In this document: piece by piece, positions 23,429 through 33,127 of the stretch | Layout of the letters: each line of letters starts with the position of its first letter | Position numbering within the stretch: position 1 is the stretch's first letter | Assembly (NCBI GenBank): GCA_030692045.1 | Contig: JAUYCX010000049.1 | Coordinates: forward strand, 1 to 64,000 | Direction: 5' to 3' | DNA: 64,000 nucleotides | Source of the DNA: Candidatus Omnitrophota bacterium | Lineage (GTDB): Bacteria; Omnitrophota; Gorgyraeia; JAUYCX01 | Notes under the pieces: generated by a model | What the model saw: only the letters and a program-made list of their open reading frames with translations | What the model was told of the DNA's origin: nothing | Database searches by the model: none | Translations under genes and position numbers: made by a program

Positions 23429-24695
23429 TAGCTATTTTCTTGCCAGCCTTTTATTTTTTTCCTGTCTATTTGTCTTCTTTTTTTATGCCTTTAAATTCCA
23501 GACTTACCTTTTCCCTATTTTAGCCTTAGCTTATTTTGTCTTGGCAGTCTTCCTTTATATTCTTTTAATGAATTATAGAAGAAGGGAAACAATCATATTT
23601 TTACAAAGCCAAGACTACGCCGAGCGGATAAATCTTATTAACAATAATCTCAAAAATGAAATTTTAGCTATTGATTCTTTGCATCAGCAGATTTTAAATT
23701 ACAATTCGCTTAAGTGTATAACTGAACGCTTTTCGCGTTGCCTTTCTTTAGATGAGACAGTGCATGCGATTTTTAAAGAGACCTCTAATCTTTTGGGTCA
23801 AGGAGGCAGGACCTGTATCCTCTATTTATCTGAGGCGCAACAAGGTGAATTATCCATTGTGGCTACAAAAAAAGGTCAAGAACACAAGGTAATCAAAGCC
23901 AAAAAGGGAGATATTTTTGATAGCTGGGTTATGAAAAAACTACAGACCTTGATTGTTGAAGACACAAAGAAAGACTTTCGTTTTGATTTTGAAAAGGCTA
24001 GTTCTCTTGAGGAAGTAAGGAAGATTCGTTCTCTAATAAGCTCTCCCCTTATTATCGGCAGGCGCGTTTTAGGGATACTACGAGTAGATAGCTACCTTGA
24101 AAATAGTTTTACATTAGAAGATTTAAGACTCTTAACTACAATCTCTGATATCTCTGCTATGGCAATTGAAAACGCTTATTTATATGAAAGAGCTGAAGAA
24201 CTAGCGCTTAAAGACGGCTTAACAGGTCTTTATTTAAGAAGGTATATGCTGGAGCGCTTATCTGAAGAGATAAGTCGACATTTAAGAAAAAAAACCTCTG
24301 TGTCAATTCTAATCTTTGATATTGACTATTTCAAAGTTTATAATGACAAATTCGGTCATGTTGCCGGAGATATTGTTTTAAAGACAATTGCAAAATTGCT
24401 CAGAGAAAATTTCTCTGGCGCAGGTAATGTGATTAGCCGCTTTGGGGGCGAAGAATTTGCAGTAATCTTGCCAAATTGTACAAAGGAAAATGCCTTTAGT
24501 TTGGCAGATAAAATAAGAAAAAAGATTAAAGAAGAAGTGATATTTTTAAGAAAGAAAGCGACGTACGTAGCCGTATCAGTGGGGGTTGCAAGTTGTCCCA
24601 ATGATTCTTGGCTGAAAGATGAGTTAATCCTAAAGGCGGATTCAGCCCTTTATCAAGCAAAACAGTCAGGCAGAGACAGGGTATGCACAGCTTAA
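23397..24695 (+). CDS. membrane GAF-GGDEF diguanylate cyclase
   Basis: 432 residues from a TTG at 23397 inside the end of the ATPase gene; no later ATG precedes the membrane part, so this start is the best available. Two transmembrane segments (residues about 11-58), a coiled linker, a GAF domain (about 110-260) and a GGDEF domain with RFGGEEFAVILP follow. It should make cyclic di-GMP. The RxxD inhibitory site normally 5 residues before GGEEF is absent (the stretch is SGAGNVISRF). It is followed with overlap by a second GGDEF gene. Confidence 0.88.
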   Translation: MIKKWKQRLFNSYFLASLLFFSCLFVFFFYAFKFQTYLFPILALAYFVLAVFLYILLMNYRRRETIIFLQSQDYAERINLINNNLKNEILAIDSLHQQILNYNSLKCITERFSRCLSLDETVHAIFKETSNLLGQGGRTCILYLSEAQQGELSIVATKKGQEHKVIKAKKGDIFDSWVMKKLQTLIVEDTKKDFRFDFEKASSLEEVRKIRSLISSPLIIGRRVLGILRVDSYLENSFTLEDLRLLTTISDISAMAIENAYLYERAEELALKDGLTGLYLRRYMLERLSEEISRHLRKKTSVSILIFDIDYFKVYNDKFGHVAGDIVLKTIAKLLRENFSGAGNVISRFGGEEFAVILPNCTKENAFSLADKIRKKIKEEVIFLRKKATYVAVSVGVASCPNDSWLKDELILKADSALYQAKQSGRDRVCTA

Positions 24696-25696
24696 TTATT
24701 ATATTAATCTTTTTGTATATTCTTCTAATAGTTTTTTTGTGCAAGCGCAGCCTCGAATGGCGTTTTTTAATTTTAAAAAAAGAATTAGAGTTTCTTAAAC
24801 AATCCTGCGAAGGTTTAATTATCAAAGAAAAAGATGTCCTATCAGAAAAGTCAAAGTTAGAAGGCGAAACTGCGAAGATTTTCGCTTTATATGAGATTAC
24901 CAAGGATATTTCCTCAGCCATAAACGAGGGCGAGGCATTAAATATATTCAAAGACAAAGTCAGACAATATTTAAAATTTGAAGATTGCAAACTATTGGAT
25001 AGGCATTTTGACGCAGGGCTTTCCAAAGATTATTTTATCCTAGAACTGCACGCAGAAAGAAAGATTATCGGCAATTTGGCTATCCGAGGAATCCCAGAAG
25101 AGGATAAGGAAAAATTTAATATTTTAGCCCAGCAATTTGCTTTGGGTTTAAGAAGGGTGAGGTTATACGAAAAAATAGAAGAACTAGCCATCACAGATAG
25201 TCTAACGCATATTTTTACGCGAAGATATGCTTTAGAAAGACTCGAGGAGGAATTTAGTAGGGCATTGAAGTACAAGCTAAGTCTCTCGCTGCTTATGATT
25301 GATGTGGATAATTTTAAGACTTTTAATGATAAATATGGCCATCTAGTAGGAGATGTTATCTTAAAGGAAATCGCTTTGGTTATTAAATCAAATATCCGTG
25401 AAATAGACCTTCTGGGCAGATTTGGTGGAGAGGAGTTTATCTGTATCTTGCCCGAGACAGATGAACAAGGAGCTAATTTTGCTGCAGAACGTATTCGTTC
25501 GTCTGTCCAAGAAAAAGAAATTAAGGCTTATGATGAACTTCTTAAGGCGACCATTAGTGTTGGCATTGCCACCTTTCCTAAAAACGCCTCTAAACCCACA
25601 GAGTTAATTGATAAATCTGATTGGGCTCTTTATAGAGCCAAAAACATGGGTCGTAACCGTGTGTGTTGCTTTGCGAAATTCAAACCCACAACTTAA
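24683..25696 (+). CDS. membrane-anchored GGDEF diguanylate cyclase with I-site
   Basis: 337 residues, overlapping the upstream cyclase by 13 bases. One N-terminal transmembrane helix (LIIILIFLYILLIVFLC), a coiled coil, a degenerate GAF-like region (about 65-165) and a GGDEF domain with RFGGEEFICILP. REID lies just before LLGRFGGEEF, which fits the RxxD product-inhibition site. The pair therefore probably comprises an uninhibited and a feedback-inhibited cyclase. c-di-GMP often controls exopolysaccharide output, which fits the locus downstream, but no direct link is seen. Confidence 0.9.
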   Translation: MHSLIIILIFLYILLIVFLCKRSLEWRFLILKKELEFLKQSCEGLIIKEKDVLSEKSKLEGETAKIFALYEITKDISSAINEGEALNIFKDKVRQYLKFEDCKLLDRHFDAGLSKDYFILELHAERKIIGNLAIRGIPEEDKEKFNILAQQFALGLRRVRLYEKIEELAITDSLTHIFTRRYALERLEEEFSRALKYKLSLSLLMIDVDNFKTFNDKYGHLVGDVILKEIALVIKSNIREIDLLGRFGGEEFICILPETDEQGANFAAERIRSSVQEKEIKAYDELLKATISVGIATFPKNASKPTELIDKSDWALYRAKNMGRNRVCCFAKFKPTT

Positions 25697-25742
25697 AAAC
25701 TCTTGCAATCAGGTTGATTTTAAGTTAAAATTAAAATTTAAT

Positions 25743-26669
25743 ATGAATAAATTTATTATCGGAATTGACGTGGGCGCTACTAATACAAAGATAGGCTTGA
25801 TTAAAGCTTGGTCATATAAGGTTATTTACAGAACCGTTTTTGGCACAAGGAATTATATTCGAAGAAAAAATATACTTATCAAAACTCTCACTAGCAAGAT
25901 TGAATCTTTGCTTCAAGAAAATCACCTTTTCAAAAATCAAATTTTAGCCATAGGACTGGGTTTGCCGGGTCCTATTGATTGTCATAAGGGTATTGTGCAT
26001 TTCCTGCCGAATATCCCCGGCTGGAAGGAAGTGCCCATAAAAAGAATCTTAGAACAAAGGCTTAAAATTCCTGTTTTTGTAGATAATGATGTTAATTTAA
26101 TTACTTTAGCTGAATGGAGATTAGGTGCAGGCAGCGGCATAAGAAATTTGCTTTGTATTACTTTAGGCACAGGTGTAGGCGGGGGATTAATTCTTGATAA
26201 TAAGCTTTATCGGGGAGCCCATTTTTTAGCTGGTGAGATAGGCCATATGCCAATTAATGAGACAGGTCCGCTTTGCAATTGTGGCGGCTTTGCTTGTTTG
26301 GAGCGCTATGTCGGTAATAAATATATTTTGAGTGCCGCAGGAAAAATTTTTAAGAAAAATAATTTAACTCTTGAAAAACTAAGCCTTTTGTCAGAAAAAG
26401 GCAATAACCAAGCAATTAAAATCTGGCAGGATGTGGGAAGGCGAATAGGAGTTGCGCTTTCTGGTGCGGTTAATTTATTAAATTTAGAAAGGATAATTAT
26501 TGGAGGAGGAGTTTCTTTGGCAGGTAAACCATTGTGGCTTGCAATTAGAAAGACTGTTCAACAACGTGCAATGCCCAATCAAGCCAGACAAGTTAAAATC
26601 GTTAGGTCTAAGTTAGGCTTGGATGCAGGGATTTTAGGTGCGGCTGTCTTAACCAGAGAAAGATTTTAA
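25743..26669 (+). CDS. ROK family sugar kinase
   Basis: 308 residues from ATG 25743; an upstream extension to 25608 lies within the GGDEF gene and is not credible. GIDVGATNTKIGL is the phosphate loop, FVDNDVNL and LGTGVGGGLI are ROK motifs, and CNCGGFACLE is the ROK zinc motif. Glucokinase is the commonest activity; N-acetylmannosamine or fructose kinase are alternatives. It overlaps lptD by one base (TAATG). Confidence 0.9.
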   Translation: MNKFIIGIDVGATNTKIGLIKAWSYKVIYRTVFGTRNYIRRKNILIKTLTSKIESLLQENHLFKNQILAIGLGLPGPIDCHKGIVHFLPNIPGWKEVPIKRILEQRLKIPVFVDNDVNLITLAEWRLGAGSGIRNLLCITLGTGVGGGLILDNKLYRGAHFLAGEIGHMPINETGPLCNCGGFACLERYVGNKYILSAAGKIFKKNNLTLEKLSLLSEKGNNQAIKIWQDVGRRIGVALSGAVNLLNLERIIIGGGVSLAGKPLWLAIRKTVQQRAMPNQARQVKIVRSKLGLDAGILGAAVLTRERF

Positions 26670-28804
26670 TGTCAAAAAGGTTAATTAGAGGCGTCTTTGT
26701 TGTAATTATTGCATTAATTAGTTTTTTGAGTTTTGTATTTGTATGTTTTAGCGAAGAGAAAAGGCAGATCGTCGTAAACGGCGACAAGGTAGAATTTTTT
26801 ACTGAGCAGAAGAAGGTAATTGCCCAAGGAAATGTGGTAATTGTGTTTCAGGATACAAAATTAACCGCTGATATGGTTACGGTTTTTTCTGAAACAAATG
26901 ATGCAGTTGCCGAAGGAAATGTGCGTCTCTATTCGCCCAAGGGTAATTTGGAAGGAGAAAAACTCCTTTATAACTTTAATAAAAAAACAGGGACTATTTT
27001 TGGTGCTAAAATTCAGCCTTTGGCTAGTCCCTTTTTTGGTACTGGTCGCACCATCGAAAAGCTTAGTGATCAACATTTAGAAATAAAAAGAGGGTATCTT
27101 ACCACCTGTGATTTAGAAAAGCCGCATTATCGTTTAAGTAGTAGAAAGCTTGAGATTTATCCTGGAGAGAGGATTGTGGCTCGCGATGTAAGATTTATTA
27201 TCGGTAAATTTCCACTCTTTTATCTACCTACCTACAACCAGGTTTTAAATGATAAACGCCCGCGTGTTACGGTTATGCCTGGTTACAATAAGGTCTGGGG
27301 TTATCATATTCTTCAAGCCTGGAGATATTATTTTAATCAGGACTCAAAGGGACTACTGCATTTGGATTACCGGGAGAAAAAGGATTTTGCTTGGGGAGTT
27401 GATTACAGCTATAAAACACTTAACATAGGAGAGGGTTTAATCCGAACTTATTATATGAATGAAAGAAATATTCAGACAGAGCATTTATGGAAATTATTGT
27501 TAGAGGAACCAGAGGCCACAACAGAGAGAGAACGTTTCAAGATACAGTGGCGACATAAATGGGAGATTGATCGTCAGACAGAAGCTATATCTCAATATTA
27601 TCGCATTACGGATAATGATTTTGTTAAGGATTACTTTCTTAGAGAATATGAAAAAGATTATAACCCTCAGACATTTTTTCTCTTGACGCGTAACTTTAGT
27701 AATCATGCTCTAAGTTTTCGTACCGATGCCAGGGTTAACCGCTATGTCAGCCAGGTGGAACGTTTGCCAGAAATTAATTTTAATTTCACCAGCCAGAAGA
27801 TAGGAGACAGCAACTTTTATTTTAATGATTCATCCGTTTTTTCTAATTTAACTAACAAAAGCGCATCTCCCTCTGAAATAAGACAGAAGGCTTACAGGGT
27901 TCATTCTGACAACCAAATTTCTTATCAAAAGAAAATTGCTTTTATTGAAACCAAGCCCTTTGTAGGAGGCAGGCAAACATACTTTAGCAGGACTTTAACT
28001 AGAGAATATACCAATGCCATAAGAGGAATGTTTTATACCGGAATAGATTTAAGCACAAAATTTTACAGGATTTTTGAAGTCAATACAAATTATCTAAAGT
28101 TGGATATCAATAGATTAAGGCATATTATTACCCCAACGGTTTCTTACAGTTATAGCCACCGGCCTACAGTTGATGCTTCAAAATTAATTTCCTTCGATTC
28201 GGTAGATAGCTTAGACCGTCAACACCAGGTTAATTTTGCATTAGAAAATAAAATTCAGACAAAAAAACAGGGAACGTCTGTTGATCTGTTAAGACTTATT
28301 TACAGTACAAATTACTTAATTAAACGCGACCCAGAGGGCAGCCGTTTTGACCATATAAATGGCGATTTGGAAATAACTCCTTATAAATGGCTTACCTTTT
28401 CTGCGGATACTGATTATGATACAAGAACAAGAAAGCTGCTTACAGTTAACTTTGATGTTTTAGCCAGTCAAGGAGATGATTGGTACGTGGGTTTTGGTCG
28501 GCGTTACTCAAGGAAATCTTCTAATCTAATCACAGGTGAATTTGCCTATCGGCTCAATCCAAAATGGAAATTCCGTATCTACCAAAGATATGAATCAAGA
28601 ACCGATAGGATAAGGGAACAGGAATACTCCATTATTAGAGACCTGCATTGTTGGGAAATGGATATTAATTATAATTACACACCTGGATTAGGTAATAGTA
28701 TTTGGCTGGTTTTTCGTATCAAGGCATTTCCTAAAATGAGTTTTGAATTTGAAAATAGATTTAATGCGCGTAAGGCTGGTTCGCAAAGCTCAGTGGAGGA
28801 ATAG
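26669..28804 (+). CDS. lptD: LPS-assembly outer-membrane protein LptD-like
   Basis: 711 residues. A signal peptide or anchor (VFVVIIALISFLSFVFVCFS) is followed by an OstA/LptA-like beta-jellyroll (VVNGDKVEFFTEQKKVIAQGNVVI ... NLEGEKLLYNF) and then a long region rich in alternating aromatic strands that would form the LptD barrel. LptD inserts lipopolysaccharide into the outer leaflet with LptE. The four-cysteine pattern of E. coli LptD is not obvious. Its presence supports a diderm with LPS-like lipid, consistent with the large polysaccharide locus that begins 4 bases later. Confidence 0.88.
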   Translation: MSKRLIRGVFVVIIALISFLSFVFVCFSEEKRQIVVNGDKVEFFTEQKKVIAQGNVVIVFQDTKLTADMVTVFSETNDAVAEGNVRLYSPKGNLEGEKLLYNFNKKTGTIFGAKIQPLASPFFGTGRTIEKLSDQHLEIKRGYLTTCDLEKPHYRLSSRKLEIYPGERIVARDVRFIIGKFPLFYLPTYNQVLNDKRPRVTVMPGYNKVWGYHILQAWRYYFNQDSKGLLHLDYREKKDFAWGVDYSYKTLNIGEGLIRTYYMNERNIQTEHLWKLLLEEPEATTERERFKIQWRHKWEIDRQTEAISQYYRITDNDFVKDYFLREYEKDYNPQTFFLLTRNFSNHALSFRTDARVNRYVSQVERLPEINFNFTSQKIGDSNFYFNDSSVFSNLTNKSASPSEIRQKAYRVHSDNQISYQKKIAFIETKPFVGGRQTYFSRTLTREYTNAIRGMFYTGIDLSTKFYRIFEVNTNYLKLDINRLRHIITPTVSYSYSHRPTVDASKLISFDSVDSLDRQHQVNFALENKIQTKKQGTSVDLLRLIYSTNYLIKRDPEGSRFDHINGDLEITPYKWLTFSADTDYDTRTRKLLTVNFDVLASQGDDWYVGFGRRYSRKSSNLITGEFAYRLNPKWKFRIYQRYESRTDRIREQEYSIIRDLHCWEMDINYNYTPGLGNSIWLVFRIKAFPKMSFEFENRFNARKAGSQSSVEE

Positions 28805-28808
28805 TAGA

Positions 28809-30134
28809 ATGGATATTTCAGTCATTGGCAGTGGTTATGTGGGTTTGGTTACGGGGGTTTGTTTCGCTGAATTAGGAAACAAGGTTATTTGCGTAGATAG
28901 CAATAAAGAAAAAATTGCAAAATTAAAACGAATGGTAATGCCGATTTTTGAACCCGGATTAGAAGAGTTAATAAGAATAAATGTGAAGGCAAAAAGACTT
29001 TTTTTTGGCACTGAAATTAAACAGGCAGTTAGAAATTCAGGGGTAATTTTTATTGCCGTAGGCACACCTTCTAAGGATAATGGCGAGGCAGATTTAACTT
29101 ATGTAGAGGATGTAGCTAAAGAAATCGCTAAATATATAGACTGTTATAAATTGATTGTGGAAAAATCCACGGTCCCAGTAGAAACTGGTAAATGGATTGA
29201 ATACACTGTAAAAGCAAATTTGCCTTTCGGCAGGGGGGTTAAGAAGAATTTTGTGAAGTTTGATGTTGCCTCAAATCCGGAATTTTTAAGAGAAGGCCAG
29301 GCAATAGAAGATTTTATGCATCCGGATAGGATTGTAATAGGTGTTGAGAGTAAAAAGGCGCAAGAAATTTTAACTTTTCTTTATAAGCCTTTAAAAGCAC
29401 CGATTGTGGTAACCGATATAAAGTCAGCTGAGTTAATAAAACATGCCTCCAATTCATTTTTAGCCACCAAAATTTCTTTTATCAATGCTATAAGTCAGAT
29501 TTGTTGTCGCGTAGGGGCAGATATCTCTAAGGTAGCCGATGGTATGGGTTTGGATAAACGCATTGGACGCAGTTTCTTAGATGCTGGCATTGGTTACGGC
29601 GGAAGTTGTTTTCCTAAAGATGTGGATGCCTTCATTCGGCTTAGTGAAAAGGCCGGCTACAACTTTTCATTGCTTAAAGAAGTTAAGAATATCAATGAGG
29701 AGCAGAAGAATTCATTTGTAAGTTTAATTGAACATCACCTTTGGATTTTAAAGGACAAGACAATTGGAATTTTAGGCCTGGCATTTAAATCAGGAACAGA
29801 TGATATGCGCAATGCCCCTTCAATAGACATTATAAAAAAACTACAACTCGAAGGTGCTAAGATAAAGGTCTTTGATCCTCGTGCTAATCTGAAAGCCAAG
29901 GAATTTCTTAAAGATGTTGAATTTTGCAAAGACCCCTATGAGGTTGCCAAAGATAGTGATTGTTTAGCAATTATCACTGAGTGGAATGAATTTAAAGAGC
30001 TTGATTTTATACGTATTAAAAAACTTATGAAACAGCCCCTAGTATTTGATGGACGCAACATCTACAACCCTGACAAGATGCGTAAGATGGGATTTAAGTA
30101 TTTCTGTGTATGTAGGATACCCAAAAATGATTGA
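28809..30134 (+). CDS. ugd: UDP-glucose 6-dehydrogenase
   Basis: 441 residues from ATG 28809 (MDISVIGSGYVGLVTG). The N-terminal Rossmann motif GSGYVGL, the VGTPS and STVPVETG motifs, and the catalytic cysteine in GYGGSCFPKD identify the UDP-glucose dehydrogenase family, producing UDP-glucuronate. LGLAFKSGTDDMRNAPS marks the C-terminal UDP-binding domain. A UDP-xylose synthase downstream (35321) could use its product. First gene of the polysaccharide locus; it overlaps the next gene by 8 bases. Confidence 0.93.
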   Translation: MDISVIGSGYVGLVTGVCFAELGNKVICVDSNKEKIAKLKRMVMPIFEPGLEELIRINVKAKRLFFGTEIKQAVRNSGVIFIAVGTPSKDNGEADLTYVEDVAKEIAKYIDCYKLIVEKSTVPVETGKWIEYTVKANLPFGRGVKKNFVKFDVASNPEFLREGQAIEDFMHPDRIVIGVESKKAQEILTFLYKPLKAPIVVTDIKSAELIKHASNSFLATKISFINAISQICCRVGADISKVADGMGLDKRIGRSFLDAGIGYGGSCFPKDVDAFIRLSEKAGYNFSLLKEVKNINEEQKNSFVSLIEHHLWILKDKTIGILGLAFKSGTDDMRNAPSIDIIKKLQLEGAKIKVFDPRANLKAKEFLKDVEFCKDPYEVAKDSDCLAIITEWNEFKELDFIRIKKLMKQPLVFDGRNIYNPDKMRKMGFKYFCVCRIPKND

Positions 30135-30576
30135 TGGGGTAAGGATTAAAGAACTTAAAATTATTACAGATGAGCGGGGCAGGCTTATGGAGATACTCCG
30201 CTGTGACGACGAGATTTTTAAAAAATTTGGACAGGTTTATATTACTACAGCTTTAAGAGGCGCGGTTAAGGCTTGGCATTATCATAAGCTCCAGACAGAT
30301 AATTTCTGCTGCATCTTTGGTAAGATATGTCTTACGTTATATGATTCGAGAGAAAACTCAGCCACTTTTAAGTCAATTAATGAGTTTATCTTAAGCACAG
30401 AGTTACCAAGGCTAATTCAGATACCCAACCTTGTTTATCATGGTTTTAAAGGTATAAGTCAGAATGAATCAATTGTAGTAAACATTCCCACTGAGCCTTA
30501 TAATCGGCAAACCGCGGATGAATATCGTATAGACCCTTATGAAAATGATATTCCATATAATTGGAAGGAGAAATAA
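30127..30576 (+). CDS. RmlC-like sugar epimerase/isomerase (cupin)
   Basis: 149 residues from ATG 30127. It has a dTDP-4-dehydrorhamnose 3,5-epimerase-like cupin: DERGRLMEILRCDDEIF, then AVKAWHYHKLQTDNFCC, and IPNLVYHGFKGI. The H-x-H in WHYH corresponds to the usual catalytic region (HxQ in true RmlC), so it may instead be a 3,4-ketoisomerase or single-site epimerase. At 149 residues it is shorter than typical RmlC (about 180). Its position directly before rmlA- and rmlB-like genes supports a role in a dTDP-deoxysugar route. Confidence 0.8.
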   Translation: MIDGVRIKELKIITDERGRLMEILRCDDEIFKKFGQVYITTALRGAVKAWHYHKLQTDNFCCIFGKICLTLYDSRENSATFKSINEFILSTELPRLIQIPNLVYHGFKGISQNESIVVNIPTEPYNRQTADEYRIDPYENDIPYNWKEK

Positions 30577-30577
30577 G

Positions 30578-31309
30578 ATGAAAGGCGTAATCTTAGCTGG
30601 TGGTTTGGGTAAGCGCTTGGAGCCATTAACCAGGATTACTAACAAGCATCTTTTACCAGTATATGACCGACCAATGATTTTTTATCCTATACAGACCCTT
30701 ATCGATGCAGGTATTGAGGATATACTTATAGTTACCGGTGGAAATAACTCCGGTGATTTTTTAAGGCTTTTGGGAGATGGTGCTGAATTTGGTTTAAAAC
30801 GCATAAATTATACATATCAGCAGGGAGAGGGCGGTATTGCCGAAGCTTTAAAATTAGCTGAATATTTCGTAGATAATAATAAATTTGTGGTAATGCTGGG
30901 AGATAATGTTATAGATAGTTCCATAAAATTATTTGTGGAAAAGTTTAAAAAACAACCAAAGGGAGCGCGCATAATTCTAAAAAGAGTTTCTGAGCCTGAA
31001 AGATTTGGCGTGGTAGAATTAAAAGGGAAAAGAATAGTTTCAATTATTGAGAAACCCAAGAAGCCAAAATCTAATTTTATAGTTACAGGAATATACATGT
31101 ATGATGGCGAGGTTTTTAATATCATCCGGACTTTAAAGCCATCCAAGAGAGGTGAATTGGAGATAACCGATGTAAATAACGCTTATCTTAAAAGAGAACA
31201 GCTTTACTATGATATTTTAGAAGGAGAGTGGACAGACTGCGGAACATTTAGGTCTCTTTTAAGGGCAAATCTTTTGGCTGCAAGAAAAATAAAGGAATGC
31301 AGGATTTAA
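30578..31309 (+). CDS. rmlA: glucose-1-phosphate thymidylyltransferase-like
   Basis: 243 residues; GGAAGGAG at 30563-30570 selects ATG 30578. GVILAGGLGKRLEPLTRITNKHLLPVYDRP is the nucleotidyltransferase signature, with VVMLGDNVI and EWTDCGTFRSL downstream. It belongs to the short RmlA class, about 50 residues shorter than E. coli RmlA. The reaction is dTTP plus glucose-1-phosphate to dTDP-glucose, feeding the dehydratase that starts 2 bases later. Confidence 0.92.
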   Translation: MKGVILAGGLGKRLEPLTRITNKHLLPVYDRPMIFYPIQTLIDAGIEDILIVTGGNNSGDFLRLLGDGAEFGLKRINYTYQQGEGGIAEALKLAEYFVDNNKFVVMLGDNVIDSSIKLFVEKFKKQPKGARIILKRVSEPERFGVVELKGKRIVSIIEKPKKPKSNFIVTGIYMYDGEVFNIIRTLKPSKRGELEITDVNNAYLKREQLYYDILEGEWTDCGTFRSLLRANLLAARKIKECRI

Positions 31310-31310
31310 A

Positions 31311-32273
31311 ATGAGGTTGCTTATTACTGGCGGATGCGGATTTATTGGCTCAAATTTTATACGCTATATTCTGAAAAGATACCCTAACTACAAAATAGTA
31401 AATTTAGATAAACTTACCTATGCAGGGAATCTTGATAATCTAAAAGATGTTAAAGAAAATAAAAACTACAAATTTATAAAAGGCGATATATGCAATTACA
31501 AGACAGTAGATTCTCTTGTAAAAGGCATTGAAGTAATAATAAATTTTGCCGCAGAGACGCATGTCGATAGGTCAATTGTTGATGCCTCTAATTTTATTAA
31601 AACTAATTACAACGGCACATATATTTTGTTAGAGGCAGCATTAAAAAATAAGATTAAATATTTTTTACAGATAAGTACCGACGAAGTCTATGGAAGCCGC
31701 GTTAAGGGATTTTTTAAAGAGAGCGATACTTTAAATCCCAGCAGCCCTTATTCTGCCAGTAAAGCAGCTGCAGATTTATTAGCCGTATCGTATTTTAAAA
31801 CCTATAAACTGCCAGTTTTTATTGCCAGAAGCTCAAATAATTTTGGTCCCTGTCAATATCCTGAGAAGGTAATTCCGCTTTTTATTACCAATATTTTGCA
31901 AAATAAAAAGCTTCCTCTGTATTCGCGAGGAGAAAACATTAGAGACTGGCTGTTTGTTTTGGATAATTGTTTGGCGATTGATTTAATATTACACAAAGGA
32001 CTTCCAGGGGAGATTTATAATATTTCTGCAGGAAATTATCTTAAAAATTCAGAGCTTACCAAGATTATTCTTAAAAAAATGGATAAGCCGTGGGAATTTA
32101 TAAATTTTGTCAAGGATAGACCCGGCCATGACTTTCGTTACGCTATGGATAGCTTAAAAATAGCTAAGTTAGGCTGGAAGCCAAGATATAAGTTTTTAAA
32201 TGCTTTAGATTTAACAATTAATTGGTATAGAGAAAATTCGCTATGGTGGAAAAAGCTAAAGGCAAAATTCTAA
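31311..32273 (+). CDS. rmlB: dTDP-glucose 4,6-dehydratase
   Basis: 320 residues. TGGCGFIGSNFIRY binds NAD, ISTDEVYGS carries the Thr-Asp-Glu of the dehydratase, and YSASKAAAD holds the catalytic Tyr and Lys. AAETHVDRSI is typical of RmlB. It makes dTDP-4-keto-6-deoxyglucose. It overlaps the reductase gene by 31 bases. Confidence 0.95.
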   Translation: MRLLITGGCGFIGSNFIRYILKRYPNYKIVNLDKLTYAGNLDNLKDVKENKNYKFIKGDICNYKTVDSLVKGIEVIINFAAETHVDRSIVDASNFIKTNYNGTYILLEAALKNKIKYFLQISTDEVYGSRVKGFFKESDTLNPSSPYSASKAAADLLAVSYFKTYKLPVFIARSSNNFGPCQYPEKVIPLFITNILQNKKLPLYSRGENIRDWLFVLDNCLAIDLILHKGLPGEIYNISAGNYLKNSELTKIILKKMDKPWEFINFVKDRPGHDFRYAMDSLKIAKLGWKPRYKFLNALDLTINWYRENSLWWKKLKAKF

Positions 32274-33127
32274 TTACTGGCGCAGAGGGTATGTTAGGCA
32301 GTAATCTTTTTCAGGAGTTAACTAATCATTACTCGTTAGTGGCTACAACTCAAAAAGATTTGGATATTACTGATGCAAAAAAAGTTAAACAGGTTATTTT
32401 GTCTAACCAGCCCTGGATTGTGATTCACACCGCAGCCTTAACAGATGTTGATGGATGTGAAAGCCAGCCTCGATTAGCTTATAATGCGAATGCTCTTGGG
32501 ACAAAAAATATTGTTGAGGCAACAAAAATAGTGGGTTGCCTCCTTTTTTTCTTAAGCAGCGATTATGTTTTTGATGGCGAGAGTAATAAACCATATAAAG
32601 AAGAGGCAATTCCTAACCCCATAAATGTTTATGGAGAAACAAAGTTAGAGGCAGAGAAGTTTGTGGCAACAGCATTGAATAGTTTTGTTATTATACGTAG
32701 CAGTTGGCTATTTGGCAAGGGTAAGATTGGGTTTGTGGAGAAAATTCTACAACAGGCAAAGACAGAAGGGCAAGTGCGAGTCGTTGCCGATAAATATGGA
32801 TCTCCTACATATGTTAAGGATTTGGCCAAGGCAATTCTAACTATAATTTATTTAATTGAGAAAGGTCAATTTATTCCAGAAAAAAGTTTTCTGCACATTA
32901 CAAATTCTGGTTTTTGTTCTTGGCTTGAGTATGCTAAAAAGGTAATTGAACTTTCCAAGATAGAAGGAGTTTCACTTGTTTCTATTTCTCCAGAAGAATT
33001 TAATTTTAAAGCTAAAAGACCCAGATTTTCTGTATTGGATAATTCTCGTTACAATAAATTAACCGGAAAGCCACAACGCCCATGGCAGGAGGCTTTGGGA
33101 GAATATTTAAGATGTTTAGCGAATTAA
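32243..33127 (+). CDS. rmlD: dTDP-4-dehydrorhamnose reductase
   Basis: 294 residues. ITGAEGMLGSNLFQEL, SSDYVFDGES and the NVYGETKLEAEKF active-site segment (Tyr, Lys) match RmlD, which reduces dTDP-4-keto-L-rhamnose to dTDP-L-rhamnose. With rmlA, rmlB and the RmlC-like cupin it gives a dTDP-rhamnose-type route, provided the cupin is a true 3,5-epimerase. Confidence 0.92.
   Translation: MVEKAKGKILITGAEGMLGSNLFQELTNHYSLVATTQKDLDITDAKKVKQVILSNQPWIVIHTAALTDVDGCESQPRLAYNANALGTKNIVEATKIVGCLLFFLSSDYVFDGESNKPYKEEAIPNPINVYGETKLEAEKFVATALNSFVIIRSSWLFGKGKIGFVEKILQQAKTEGQVRVVADKYGSPTYVKDLAKAILTIIYLIEKGQFIPEKSFLHITNSGFCSWLEYAKKVIELSKIEGVSLVSISPEEFNFKAKRPRFSVLDNSRYNKLTGKPQRPWQEALGEYLRCLAN

Noticed and set aside
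24526..25026. 166-codon minus-strand open frame
   Set aside because: Antisense to the junction of two clear GGDEF genes; composition is that of a shadow frame.
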